Made by a program: the position numbers and the translations under genes. A stretch of DNA of 64,000 nucleotides, from positions 124,001-188,000 of the forward strand of contig CAKSIT010000001.1 in assembly GCA_934462925.1 (NCBI GenBank), in the 5' to 3' direction. Of this stretch, positions 25,031-33,722 are shown piece after piece. Every line of letters begins with the position of its first letter. Positions within the stretch are counted from its first letter, which is position 1. The notes below the pieces were generated by a model that was not told where the DNA came from, searched no databases, and saw only the letters and a list, made by a program, of their open reading frames with translations. The DNA comes from an uncultured Oscillospiraceae bacterium (GTDB lineage: Bacteria > Bacillota > Clostridia > Oscillospirales > Ruminococcaceae).

Positions 25031-26857
25031 ATGAATCTCGGAGAATACTGCGCGGGCGGCAGCTTTGACGCGTATAAATATCTTGGCGCGCACCCTGTTT
25101 TTGAGGACGGAAAATGCACGGGTACAGTGTTTCGGGTATACGCGCCCGCAGCGGAGCGCGTATCGGTAATAGGCGAATTTAACGGCTGGACGGATACCTT
25201 TATGGAGGACGCGGGCGGCGTGCGCGAGGTGTTCATAAAAGAAGCGCAGCCCGACATGATGTACAAGCTGCGAATTTATGCAAACGGCGGCATGACCGAG
25301 CGCTGCGACCCCTATGGAAGGGGAATGGAGCTGCGCCCGGGGTTCGCCTCGTACATACGCGCGCAGCGCTTCAGGTTTACGGACGACGAGTGGCTGCGCA
25401 CCCGCCCCACATGGCACGGCGACGCGCTCAACATTTACGAGGTTGATTTAGGCTCGTGGAGGACCTCCCCAAAAAGCAAGAACGGGTGGTACACCTACAA
25501 GCAGATAGCGCCGAAGCTTGTTTCTTATGTAAAGAAGTGCGGCTACAACTGCATTGAGGTAATGCCGCTTGCTGAATACCCCTGCGACGAGAGCTGGGGC
25601 TATCAGGCGACGGGGTTCTTTGCGCCCACGGCGCGCTACGGCACGGCGGACGAGCTGCGGTATTTCGTAAACTACTGCCACGCGCACGGAATAGCCGTTT
25701 TCATGGACTTTGTGCCTGTGCATTTCGCGGTGGACGGCTACGCGCTGGCGCGCTTTGACGGCACGCCCATGTTTGAGAGCGAGTTTAACGACATAGCCTA
25801 CAGCGAGTGGGGCAGCTGCAGCTTCGACTACTCCCACCCCGTGGTATGCAGCTTCCTTAAGTCTGCGGCGGACTACTGGCTCAGCGAGTTCCACTTTGAC
25901 GGGCTGCGCATGGACGCCATAAGCCGCATTATTTACTGGGGCGGCGAACCCGCGCGCGGCGAGAACGTGAGCGGCACTAACTTCCTGCGCTCAATGAACG
26001 CGGGGCTTAAGGCGCGCCACCCGTCCGCGGTACTCTGCGCGGAGGATTCCACGGACTACGAGCGCGTTACAAAGGCGGTAAGCGAGGGGGGCTTAGGCTT
26101 CGACTACAAGTGGGACATGGGCTGGATGAACGACACGCTCGACTACTTCAAGAAAACGCCCGAGCAGCGCGTGGACAACTACCACAAGCTCACGTTTTCC
26201 ATGCTGTATAACTACAGCGAGAAGTATATCCTGCCGCTTTCCCACGACGAGAGCGTTCACGGAAAGGCGACCATAGTGCAGAAGATGTACGGCGACTACG
26301 ACGACAAATTCCCGCAGGCGCGGGCGCTTTATATGTATATGTATGCGCACCCCGGCAAGAAGCTTAGCTTCATGGGCAACGAGTTCGGGCAGCTGCGCGA
26401 GTGGGATGAAAAGCGCGAGCAGGACTGGGCGGTGCTTACCTACCCCATGCACGACAGCTTCTCAAAATTCATGGCGCGGCTATGCCGCCTGTACCTCGAG
26501 CGCCCCGCGCTTTCCCGCTGGGACGACAGCGTGGACGGCTTCCGCTGGCTTGACTGCGACAGCCCCCTGCGCCGCTGCTACGCGCTCGTGCGCAGCTGCC
26601 CCGACGAGAGCGCCATAGCGGCGGTCTTCAACTTCTCCGACTGCGTACAGAAGTGGAACACCCTCAACATCGGGCGCGGCAACACGCTAACCCTGCTCCT
26701 TGACAGCACCGAGGACAGGTGGAGCGGCTGCGCGCCGCACTACCCGCACTCGCTTACCGCCGACGAGAACGGCAACGTTACGTTCGACGTGCCGCGCTAC
26801 TCGGCAGCGTACTACGAGGTCGGCCGAGTGTCTCGACACGCGGTTACGGCCGAATGA
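25031..26857 (+). CDS. glgB: 1,4-alpha-glucan branching enzyme
   Basis: A 608-residue GH13 enzyme that introduces alpha-1,6 branches into glycogen. An N-terminal CBM48 (about 20-110: RVYAPAAERVSVIGEFNGW) precedes the barrel. Catalytic residues are visible: nucleophile Asp295 (GLRMDAIS), acid/base Glu338 (LCAEDST) and Asp406 (LSHDESVHG), with the conserved DFVPVHF strand at 226-232. No other glg gene is nearby. The last residues (SRHAVTAE) and the TGA lie in a dispersed repeat, so the tail is probably acquired. RBS AGGAGG. Confidence 0.96.
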   Translation: MNLGEYCAGGSFDAYKYLGAHPVFEDGKCTGTVFRVYAPAAERVSVIGEFNGWTDTFMEDAGGVREVFIKEAQPDMMYKLRIYANGGMTERCDPYGRGMELRPGFASYIRAQRFRFTDDEWLRTRPTWHGDALNIYEVDLGSWRTSPKSKNGWYTYKQIAPKLVSYVKKCGYNCIEVMPLAEYPCDESWGYQATGFFAPTARYGTADELRYFVNYCHAHGIAVFMDFVPVHFAVDGYALARFDGTPMFESEFNDIAYSEWGSCSFDYSHPVVCSFLKSAADYWLSEFHFDGLRMDAISRIIYWGGEPARGENVSGTNFLRSMNAGLKARHPSAVLCAEDSTDYERVTKAVSEGGLGFDYKWDMGWMNDTLDYFKKTPEQRVDNYHKLTFSMLYNYSEKYILPLSHDESVHGKATIVQKMYGDYDDKFPQARALYMYMYAHPGKKLSFMGNEFGQLREWDEKREQDWAVLTYPMHDSFSKFMARLCRLYLERPALSRWDDSVDGFRWLDCDSPLRRCYALVRSCPDESAIAAVFNFSDCVQKWNTLNIGRGNTLTLLLDSTEDRWSGCAPHYPHSLTADENGNVTFDVPRYSAAYYEVGRVSRHAVTAE

Positions 26858-26905
26858 GCCGAGGCAGCGACTCATACAGCCGTAACCGCCCGTCGTGCAG
26901 CCTAC
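26826..26905. repeat. gene-end repeat at glgB 3' end
   Basis: CGGTTACGGCCGAATGAGCCG followed by CATACAGCCGTAACCGCCCGTCG: two inverted half-copies of the dispersed repeat. It encodes the C-terminal tail and stop of GlgB. A terminator hairpin (26916-26940, CGCCCC/GGGGCG) follows. Confidence 0.7.
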
Positions 26906-26915
26906 AACACAAAAA

Positions 26916-26945
26916 CGCCCCCGCGCAAAGGCAGGGGCGCTTATT
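26916..26945. terminator. hairpin terminator after glgB
   Basis: CGCCCC and GGGGCG arms with AAAAA before and CTTATT after. It could work on either strand. Confidence 0.7.
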
Positions 26946-27011
26946 GCTGTGTAGCTGCGCGGACGATTGCCGCGCGCTCATACGCGCGACTAACCGCGCG
27001 CACGGTTTTTA

Positions 27012-27207
27012 GGGCAATACCGCATAATTATTTTCGCGCGATTGCGCAGTCAGATTTTTCGTCAGATTGTACAATGAGGACGACGCAAGGCTGTATGCCT
27101 TGCTAGGACGAATTGTGCAATATGGCGGAAAAGATGCAAGCAAGCGCCGCGTAAGCCATAGGCGTCGCTTAGAAAAGGCGTTAGCCGCTAATTGTGCGGT
27201 GCTGCCT
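27012..27207 (+). mobile_element. TA-flanked miniature element, copy 3
   Basis: 196 bases with ends GGGCAATACCGCATAATTA and TAATTGTGCGGTGCTGCCT, TA flanks at 27010-27011 and 27208-27209. The right flank TA, plus the last element base, forms the TAA stop codon of the minus-strand lipoprotein gene. The rest of 26858-27206 holds a gene-end repeat and a terminator, no gene. Confidence 0.82.
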
Positions 27208-28730
27208 TAGAACGCATAGTCTGCGAACGTGCTTTCAACGATGGGGGAGAACTCCGCGCTCTTCTGCGCCCAGCTCTCGCCCTCGAATGCAACGTTGGTT
27301 ACAAGTCCGAACAGGCCGTCCTCAAATTCCTTGCCGAAGCCGTAGCCGCCCTCAAAGAGGAACGTGAACTTTTCGGGGTCCATCATGTCTATCCACAGGT
27401 CGTACTGCTTCTCGTCCCATGTGATTACCCATCTGCGCTCGCCGGGGTACTTCTTGTGGTCCTTCTTGAAGTAAATAGGCTCGGGGTTGATGTGGTCTTC
27501 CTTTACCTTTGCAATGATTGCAGGGTCGGTTTCGTATACGCGGAAGCAGTTGATAAAGTCGATAGCGCCCGTGATGTTCTTAGCGCCCTTGGGGATAAGG
27601 AAGCCGTAGGTGTCAACTTCCTGATAGTAAGCGTCTGCGTTGGGGTCTCTGGGCAGCGGAACGAACGCGTAGTCGCTGGGCGTGTCGAAGATGTCGTCCT
27701 TAACGCCTTCCTTGTTCTGCGTGTGCTCGGAAAACGAGGTGTAGGACCACTCGGGTTCCATGAGGTAGAACAGTATCTTGTCGCTGTAGTTGGGGAAGTC
27801 GGCAGGGTCAATCCAGTCGCCGCCTATCTTGTTGAGCTGGTAGGGCATACCCTCGCGGTACAGCTCCTCAAAGAAGCCCATAGCTCTCGTTACGTTCTCG
27901 TTGTTGAGGTTGTTTATCATCGTGCCGTCGGAATTTACCTGAACAAAAGGAGTACCCGTTGTGCCGACGATAGCGGAAGCGGTAGTGTGGGTAGCGAAGT
28001 AGCCGATGTTGCCGTCAGCCTTGTCGCAGAACGTTACCATCATCTCCCTGAACTTGTCCCATGTCCACTGGTTGTTCATGTAAAGCTCGTAGGGGTCTTC
28101 AAGGTTGTTCTCGGCAATGGTCGTCTTGCAGTAGTTTACCGCAAAGGACGTTGTGAGCTTGTGCGGGAAGTAGTAGTGCTTGCCCTTGTACTCGTAGCTC
28201 TCGATAATGTCCTTCATGCCTACCCACAGCGCGCTGTTCATGTCTATGTAGTCGTCAAGCGGCTCAAACATATTCTTGGAAACCGTGCCGGGGTAAAGGA
28301 ACGCGTCCTTAAGGCAGATGTCGGGGGACTCATCGCTTGCGATAAGCGTGCCGAGCTTCTCATAATACACAGAACCCGAGTTGCCCTGAATATGCTCTAT
28401 CGTGCCGCCGTACTGCTCGCCCTGGAATACGAGGCACTGCTCCGTACCCTTCTGGTCGTTTGCAACCTCGTAGTGGCTGAATACTTTTACAACGCCCGCG
28501 TTTCCGCTGGGTTTGTAGTTGTCAGTCGCTACAACGTCCGCAGTCTTGTCGGTCTGGTCGAGCGCCATATCGGGGTCTGCGGTGGTAACTGCCGTAGATA
28601 CCTCGGAAGATGTAGCGGGAGAGTTTCCGCCCGAGTTGGGGTTAGCGCCCTCCTCTTCGCAGGCCGTAAGACCCGCAGCCATACCCGCGATAAGCACGCA
28701 GGCAAGAATTCTTTTAAGAGTGCTGTTCAT
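27207..28730 (-). CDS. extracellular solute-binding lipoprotein, copy B
   Basis: A 507-residue lipoprotein (lipobox GLTAC, Cys about 22) of the ABC-importer solute-binding (family 1-like) class. It has an acidic/Ser-Thr linker after the cysteine, then a two-lobe binding domain, with conserved segments PLDDYIDMN, RDPNADAYY and DTYGFLIPKGAKN. More than half of aligned residues match the neighbouring copy A. No permease or ATPase gene is near, so it must use transport partners elsewhere. The start at 28730 follows AGGAGG. The stop codon is completed by a TA-flanked miniature element. Substrate unknown; an oligosaccharide is likely from the neighbours. Confidence 0.88.
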   Translation of the reverse strand: MNSTLKRILACVLIAGMAAGLTACEEEGANPNSGGNSPATSSEVSTAVTTADPDMALDQTDKTADVVATDNYKPSGNAGVVKVFSHYEVANDQKGTEQCLVFQGEQYGGTIEHIQGNSGSVYYEKLGTLIASDESPDICLKDAFLYPGTVSKNMFEPLDDYIDMNSALWVGMKDIIESYEYKGKHYYFPHKLTTSFAVNYCKTTIAENNLEDPYELYMNNQWTWDKFREMMVTFCDKADGNIGYFATHTTASAIVGTTGTPFVQVNSDGTMINNLNNENVTRAMGFFEELYREGMPYQLNKIGGDWIDPADFPNYSDKILFYLMEPEWSYTSFSEHTQNKEGVKDDIFDTPSDYAFVPLPRDPNADAYYQEVDTYGFLIPKGAKNITGAIDFINCFRVYETDPAIIAKVKEDHINPEPIYFKKDHKKYPGERRWVITWDEKQYDLWIDMMDPEKFTFLFEGGYGFGKEFEDGLFGLVTNVAFEGESWAQKSAEFSPIVESTFADYAF

Positions 28731-28830
28731 TTTGGTGATGTTCCTCCTTGATTGCTTTGAATAAACCCGCAAGCGGGCTTGATTCCTTTGGTGATTTGCG
28801 AAGCGCAGAGCGTTCGCCTTATATCGGTAA

Positions 28831-30327
28831 TCAGCTTACCTCGCTGATAGCCGCGTCCATAACAGGCATGAACTCCTCGCAGGTCTTCGTCCAGCTTTCG
28901 CCCCGCTCTACAACTCCCATGAGAAGCGTGCCTACGTCGTCGGTAAGCTTCGTGCTGAAGCCCTCTACCTTTTCGCTTACATATGTAAACTTCGGCGAAT
29001 CGCACATCTCGCGCCACAGGTCGTACTCGCGCTCGCCCCACGTTATTACCCACCTGCGGTGACCCTTGTAGTCGCCCTTGGTGTAGTATATAGGCTCGGG
29101 GTTGATATGCTCCTCGCGCACCTTTGCCTGTATCTCGGGGTCGGTTCTGTATACTCTGTGGAGATTTATGTACTCTACAGCGCCGTTTATGTTCTTAGCG
29201 CCCTTGGGTACAAGGAATCCGTAGGTGTCGAACTCGGTGTAATACGCGTCCGCGTTGGGGTCTCGCGGGAACGGCACGAACGAGAAGTCCGAGGGCGTGT
29301 CGAGAATATCGTCCTCCCAGCCCTTTTTGTCCTGCGTTGCGGTAGATTCGGAGATGTACGACCACTCAGGCTCGGTGCAGGTGAACAGCAGCTTATCGCT
29401 GTACAGCGGGAACTGACTCGGGTCTATCCAGTTGCCGAACTCCTTGCCGTAGGTAAGCCCCTCTCTGCACAGCTGCTCAAGGAAGCTCATAGCGCGCGTT
29501 ACCTCGGGCGACTGGAAGTTGTTGCTTACGCCCTCGTTTGTCGCGCTTACAAGCGGCACGCCCGTCGTTGCAATAAAGCTCGTTATCGTGTGGTTAGTCG
29601 TAAAGAAGCCTACGTTGTCCTCGCTCTTGTTGCAGAACTGCGTCATAAGCTCGCGCCACGCGTCCCACGTCCACTCGTTCTTAAGGTACAGCTCGTACGG
29701 GTCGGTAAGGTCGTTTTCCTCAAAGGTCTTTTTGTTGTAGTTAAGCGCGTACATGGTGGTAGTCATATGCGGGTAGTAGAAATGCTGCCCCTTGTAGCTG
29801 TAGCTTTCGATTATGGGTATCATGCCCTCCCACAGCGGGGTGTTCATGTCTATGTAGTCGTCAAGCGGCTCGAACAGGTTCTTGCCGACGTTGCCGGGGT
29901 ACAGCAGCGCGTCCTTTGTCACAAGGTCGGGCGAATCGTCAGAAGCCACGAGCGCTGCGAGCTTGTTGTAAAACTCGTCGCCGAACGAAACGCGCTGCAC
30001 CTCTATATCGCCGCCGTAAACTTCGGACCTGAAGATAAGCGTCTGCTCGGTCGCCTTCTGGTCGGTGGTTATGTCGTAAAACCCTAGGAACTTTACAATG
30101 CCCGCGTTTCCGCTGGGTTTATACTCGGCGGTGGAGAGGTCCTTGGTTTCCTTGTCGGTGTTTTCGAGCTTGTCGTTTTCGTCCATAGAGCTTTGCGGAG
30201 TTGTCGCTGCGGTAGCCGCGCTGATTTCGCCCGCGCCGCCTGATACAGCTCCTTCTTCCTCGCACGCGGTAAGCCCCATAGCCATAGCCGCACACAGAAT
30301 ACACGCGGCAATTCGTTTGCAATTCAT
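28831..30327 (-). CDS. extracellular solute-binding lipoprotein, copy A
   Basis: A 498-residue paralogue of the downstream gene, with signal peptide and lipobox GLTAC followed by EEEG. The same landmarks appear in the same order (PLDDYIDMN, RDPNADAYY, DTYGFLVPKGAKN, HINPEPIYY, RRWVITW). About 100 bases with a small GC hairpin separate the two, so they are probably co-transcribed with reduced read-through into copy B. It is divergent from an AraC regulator with cupin sensor, its likely controller. RBS AAAGGAG. Confidence 0.88.
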   Translation of the reverse strand: MNCKRIAACILCAAMAMGLTACEEEGAVSGGAGEISAATAATTPQSSMDENDKLENTDKETKDLSTAEYKPSGNAGIVKFLGFYDITTDQKATEQTLIFRSEVYGGDIEVQRVSFGDEFYNKLAALVASDDSPDLVTKDALLYPGNVGKNLFEPLDDYIDMNTPLWEGMIPIIESYSYKGQHFYYPHMTTTMYALNYNKKTFEENDLTDPYELYLKNEWTWDAWRELMTQFCNKSEDNVGFFTTNHTITSFIATTGVPLVSATNEGVSNNFQSPEVTRAMSFLEQLCREGLTYGKEFGNWIDPSQFPLYSDKLLFTCTEPEWSYISESTATQDKKGWEDDILDTPSDFSFVPFPRDPNADAYYTEFDTYGFLVPKGAKNINGAVEYINLHRVYRTDPEIQAKVREEHINPEPIYYTKGDYKGHRRWVITWGEREYDLWREMCDSPKFTYVSEKVEGFSTKLTDDVGTLLMGVVERGESWTKTCEEFMPVMDAAISEVS

Positions 30328-30371
30328 CGGGGGGTACGCTCCTTTCGATATGTAAGCTTGTCAGAAATCGC

Positions 30372-30397
30372 TCACACTTCTGTTAAGTTATGTGTGA
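30372..30397. promoter_or_regulatory. inverted repeat in the lipoprotein leader
   Basis: TCACAC (30372-30377) and GTGTGA (30392-30397), 14 bases apart, in the 5' leader of copy A. Candidate operator. Confidence 0.45.
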
Positions 30398-30427
30398 TTT
30401 TTGACATATGTATTCGTTTTCAGTATT

Positions 30428-30485
30428 ATTATATTCTCTTTTTTTCACAAGAACAATTGACAATTTTCCCGATTTATATTATAAT
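30428..30485. promoter_or_regulatory. back-to-back divergent promoters
   Basis: Plus: TTGACA (30457-30462), 17 bases, TATAAT (30480-30485) for the AraC gene. Minus: TTGTTC (30456-30451), 17 bases, TATAAT (30433-30428) for the lipoprotein genes. The two -35 boxes touch, so the polymerases would compete. Confidence 0.8.
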
Positions 30486-30575
30486 ATTCCCAAAGGGATA
30501 GTTGCGGAGATGATTTAACCGCATTTAGCTTGAAATTTAGCTAAAAGCCCGATTAAATTAAGGAGATGTAAATAT

Positions 30576-31559
30576 ATGGATATGTCCACCGCAATGCCGC
30601 GCCGTTCGGATATGCAGGAGCTGGCGCGCCACGGGAGCGACGAATTTCCCATACAATATTATGTAAACCGACTTTCGCCCGAGGGTGGCGAGGAAGTCCC
30701 GCTGCACTGGCACCCGCGCCCCGAGATATTCACGGTACACCGCGGCACGGTGCGCGTGCGCGTGGGCAGCAGCGAGCTTACGCTGAAAAGCGGCGAGGCG
30801 CTGTTCTTAAACGTGAACACGCTGCACAGCTACGCGTGCGGCGGCGCGGAGGTCTGCCTGTGTCCCGACATCGTGTTTTCCGAGGAGCTTATAGCGCCGC
30901 TCAACAGCGCGATAAACCGCTTTTACGTCACGCCCGTTATAATGAACGAGAAGCTCCCCTATATCCACATGACCGAGCAGGTAAACTGGCAGGCGGAAGT
31001 GCTGTACCGCCTTGACGAGGTGTTCTCGCTGCTCAGCCGCTACGGCAAAACGGGCGTTTACGGCGAACCCGAGCTAATCCACTTCCGCCACACGGGCATG
31101 AAAAGCGCCTGCTTCGAGATGGAAGTGCAGCGCTCGATGAACGCCATCTGGCAGAGCGTATACACGCATATGTCGGAATGCGAGATACCCTCGGTAATAA
31201 AGAACGAACACGCGCTGCAAATCCGTATGCAGAAAATGCTCGCGTTCATCAACGAGAGCTACTCGCGCGACATAACCCTAAGCGACATAGCGGGCGCTGC
31301 AAGCATAAGCAAAAGCGAGGCCTCGCGCTGCTTCCAGAGCTACCTCAGCACTTCGCCCGTAAACTACCTGCTCAACCTGCGCATACAAAAGGCAATGCAG
31401 CTTCTGCGCTCCACCGAAATGACCGTAGAAGCCGTAAGCCTTGAATGCTGCTTCGGCAGCTCCGCCTACTTCTGCAAGCTCTTTCGCTCCCGCACAGGCA
31501 TGACCCCCCGTCAATACCGCTCCAACGGGGTCGGCAGCCCGACAGGCAATTCCGGCTGA
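30576..31559 (+). CDS. AraC-family regulator with cupin sensor domain
   Basis: A 327-residue regulator. The N-terminal cupin (about 35-110) has the H-W-H-x-R-P-E metal/ligand motif (PLHWHPRPEIFTVHRG) and GEALFLNVNTLHSY. The C-terminal two helix-turn-helix units span about 220-320 (ITLSDIAGAASISKSEASRCF and VEAVSLECCFGSSAYFCKLFR). Such regulators usually activate carbohydrate genes on binding a sugar. The divergent lipoprotein genes are the obvious target; the convergent GH31 is a second candidate. The C-terminus (PTGNSG) and stop come from a dispersed repeat, as in ProS. RBS AAGGAG. Confidence 0.92.
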   Translation: MDMSTAMPRRSDMQELARHGSDEFPIQYYVNRLSPEGGEEVPLHWHPRPEIFTVHRGTVRVRVGSSELTLKSGEALFLNVNTLHSYACGGAEVCLCPDIVFSEELIAPLNSAINRFYVTPVIMNEKLPYIHMTEQVNWQAEVLYRLDEVFSLLSRYGKTGVYGEPELIHFRHTGMKSACFEMEVQRSMNAIWQSVYTHMSECEIPSVIKNEHALQIRMQKMLAFINESYSRDITLSDIAGAASISKSEASRCFQSYLSTSPVNYLLNLRIQKAMQLLRSTEMTVEAVSLECCFGSSAYFCKLFRSRTGMTPRQYRSNGVGSPTGNSG

Positions 31560-31640
31560 TTGTGCTGCGTTGGCGTGCGCTCATTCAGCCGTAACCGCCC
31601 GTCGGGCTTCCGACCGCCCGTCGGGCTTCCGACCGGCTTA
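31545..31640. repeat. gene-end repeat between convergent AraC and GH31 genes
   Basis: CCGGCTGATTG, CATTCAGCCGTAACCGCCC and two copies of GTCGGGCTTCCGACCG. The repeat supplies the AraC stop and reaches the GH31 stop (31638). Confidence 0.75.
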
Positions 31641-33704
31641 GTATATGTGCAGCTGCGCGCCGTCGCGCAGGAACACGGGTATCACGTCTATGGGGGCGGG
31701 GACTACCACGCGCTGCCCGCCGTCGTACGTCGCGTGGGTGTTCGCGTCCTCCCATTGCGCGCCCGCGGGCAGCCATACGGAGCGCTCTGCCGCTCCCGCC
31801 CCGACGACGGGCGCTACGAGCAGCTTGTCGCCGAACATATATTCGTCCGCGCACTCGCACGCCTGCTTGTCCTGCGGGAAGTCGTAGAACAGCGGGCGCA
31901 TTATGGGCGTGCCGTTTTCGGCGGTTTCACGCATACATTCGCGGATATAGCCGCGCAGGTTCTCGCGCACGAAAAGGAACTTTTTGAGTATTTCGTAATT
32001 GTCCTCGCCGAAGCTCCACACTTCGTTGTCCTGCCCGCTTGTGAGCTGGCGCACGCCGTTTATGAACTCCTCCTCGCGCTCGTACCACGGGCTGCGCTCG
32101 CCGTGCATTCTGAACACGGGGCAGAAGCAGCCCCACTCGAACCACCGTACAAGCAGCTCGCGGAACGCGGGGTTGGTTATCTCGCCGCCTAAAAAGCCGC
32201 CTATGTCGCTCGTCCACCACGGGATACCCGCCATCGCCATGGAAAGCCCCGCGGTTATTTGCTCGCGCATTGAGCGGAACGAGGAGTAAATGTCGCCGCT
32301 CCATGTGAGCGCGCCGTATTTCTGGCTGCCCGCCCACGCGCAGCGCACAAGGCTAAGCACGTCCGTTTCGCCCGAGGCGCGCAGGCCGTCGTAAAAGCCC
32401 TTTGCATAGCCCACGGGGTAGACGTTGGTGCATTGCAGCGCAGGACCTGCGTAGTAGCGGTAGTTGTCGAAGTCGTAAGGGCCGTACTCAGGCTCGGCTT
32501 CGTCCAGCCAGTAGCAGCGAATGCCGTACTGCCCGTAGTTTTCGCGGCACTTCTCCCACACGTAGCGCTGCGCTGCGGGGTTCGTCGCGTCGTAGAACGT
32601 GGTGTTGCCCATCCACGTCATGTGTATCGCGTTTGAGCGGTCCGCGGTGACAAGCAGCCCCTTGTCGCTCATCTCGCCGAAGTTCTCGCTCTTTTCATCT
32701 ATAGTCGGCCATACGGAAACCACCGTTTCAACGCCGAGCGCCTTAAGCTCGCGCACCATTGCGGCGGGGTCGGGCCAGTCGCGCGGCTCAAACTTAAAGT
32801 CGCCCTGCCTTGTCCAATGGAAGAAGTCCACAACGATAGCGTCAAGCGGCAGCCCGCGCCTTTTATGCTCGCGCGCGATTGCGAGAAGCTCGTCCTGCGT
32901 GCGGTAGCGCAGCTTGCACTGCCAGTAACCCAGCCCGAACTCGGGCATCATGGGGCTTCTGCCCGTGGCGAGGGTGTACTGCGCCATTATCTGCGCGGGC
33001 GTGTCGCCTGCGGTTATAAAGTAGTCGAGCTTTTTGGTGCTTACCGCCTTAAACTCGGTTACATTGTTTGCGAAAACCGCCGTGCCTACTGCGGGATTGT
33101 TCCACAAAAAGCCGTACCCGCGCGAGGAAATGAAGAACGGCACGCTTGCCTGACTGTTCCTGTGGCAAAGCTCCAGCGAGCAGCCCTTTTTGTCGAGCCG
33201 TCCGTCCTGATACTGCCCCATGCCGAATATCATCTCGCCGTCGTACGCCTCAAAACGCGCGGCGAGTGAGAAGTCGCTGGTGCCGATAATGGGCTTTAGC
33301 TCGCGCGCCTCAACGCGAAGCGGCACGCAGTAACGGTTTATGCGGTCGCGGTTGCGCCAGTATTCCTCCGTCAGCACTTCGCCGCGGCTGTTTAAAAAGC
33401 GCAGCCAGCCCTCGTGCGTGATATGCACGGTAAGCGCGCCGTTCGTCACGCGGTATTCTGTAGCGGTCCGGTGGTACTGCGCGTACTCCTCGCCCTTGTA
33501 CCACGGGTCTGTAACGTCTATTTCCGCGCTCTCAAAGCTAATGTCGGTCTGCGGCACGGGCTCGGTGAGCGCCCAGTCGTTCCCGTCCATTGCGGGGGTT
33601 GCGGTCATTCTCACGCGGAACGAGTTTTCGCCCCACGGGTCTATCCAAAGCTGCCTTGTGCCGCTTGCGATTATCACGCGGCTGTTTTCGCGGTAAACTC
33701 TCAT
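31638..33704 (-). CDS. glycoside hydrolase family 31 (alpha-glucosidase/alpha-xylosidase type)
   Basis: A 688-residue retaining alpha-glycosidase. An N-terminal beta domain (1-240) precedes the barrel with nucleophile Asp401 (YWLDEAEPEYG) and acid/base Asp471 (TWSGDIYSSF). PWWTSDIGGF and the C-terminal beta domains follow. The EAEP form of the nucleophile motif and the G-D-F-K-F-x-x-x-D-W-P-D-P substrate loop are more like alpha-xylosidases than maltases, but specificity is not decided. No signal peptide: cytoplasmic. It is the last gene of the minus-strand run that includes cdaA, 18 bases after the FAD protein. RBS GGAGGA. Confidence 0.9.
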   Translation of the reverse strand: MRVYRENSRVIIASGTRQLWIDPWGENSFRVRMTATPAMDGNDWALTEPVPQTDISFESAEIDVTDPWYKGEEYAQYHRTATEYRVTNGALTVHITHEGWLRFLNSRGEVLTEEYWRNRDRINRYCVPLRVEARELKPIIGTSDFSLAARFEAYDGEMIFGMGQYQDGRLDKKGCSLELCHRNSQASVPFFISSRGYGFLWNNPAVGTAVFANNVTEFKAVSTKKLDYFITAGDTPAQIMAQYTLATGRSPMMPEFGLGYWQCKLRYRTQDELLAIAREHKRRGLPLDAIVVDFFHWTRQGDFKFEPRDWPDPAAMVRELKALGVETVVSVWPTIDEKSENFGEMSDKGLLVTADRSNAIHMTWMGNTTFYDATNPAAQRYVWEKCRENYGQYGIRCYWLDEAEPEYGPYDFDNYRYYAGPALQCTNVYPVGYAKGFYDGLRASGETDVLSLVRCAWAGSQKYGALTWSGDIYSSFRSMREQITAGLSMAMAGIPWWTSDIGGFLGGEITNPAFRELLVRWFEWGCFCPVFRMHGERSPWYEREEEFINGVRQLTSGQDNEVWSFGEDNYEILKKFLFVRENLRGYIRECMRETAENGTPIMRPLFYDFPQDKQACECADEYMFGDKLLVAPVVGAGAAERSVWLPAGAQWEDANTHATYDGGQRVVVPAPIDVIPVFLRDGAQLHIY

Positions 33705-33722
33705 GTTGTCCTCCGTAGCAAT

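Noticed and set aside
27192..28751. Plus-strand open frame of 519 codons
   Set aside because: It is the reverse complement of the solute-binding lipoprotein gene, which has a signal peptide, lipobox and ribosome site. The plus frame is Val/Leu/Arg-rich shadow sequence.
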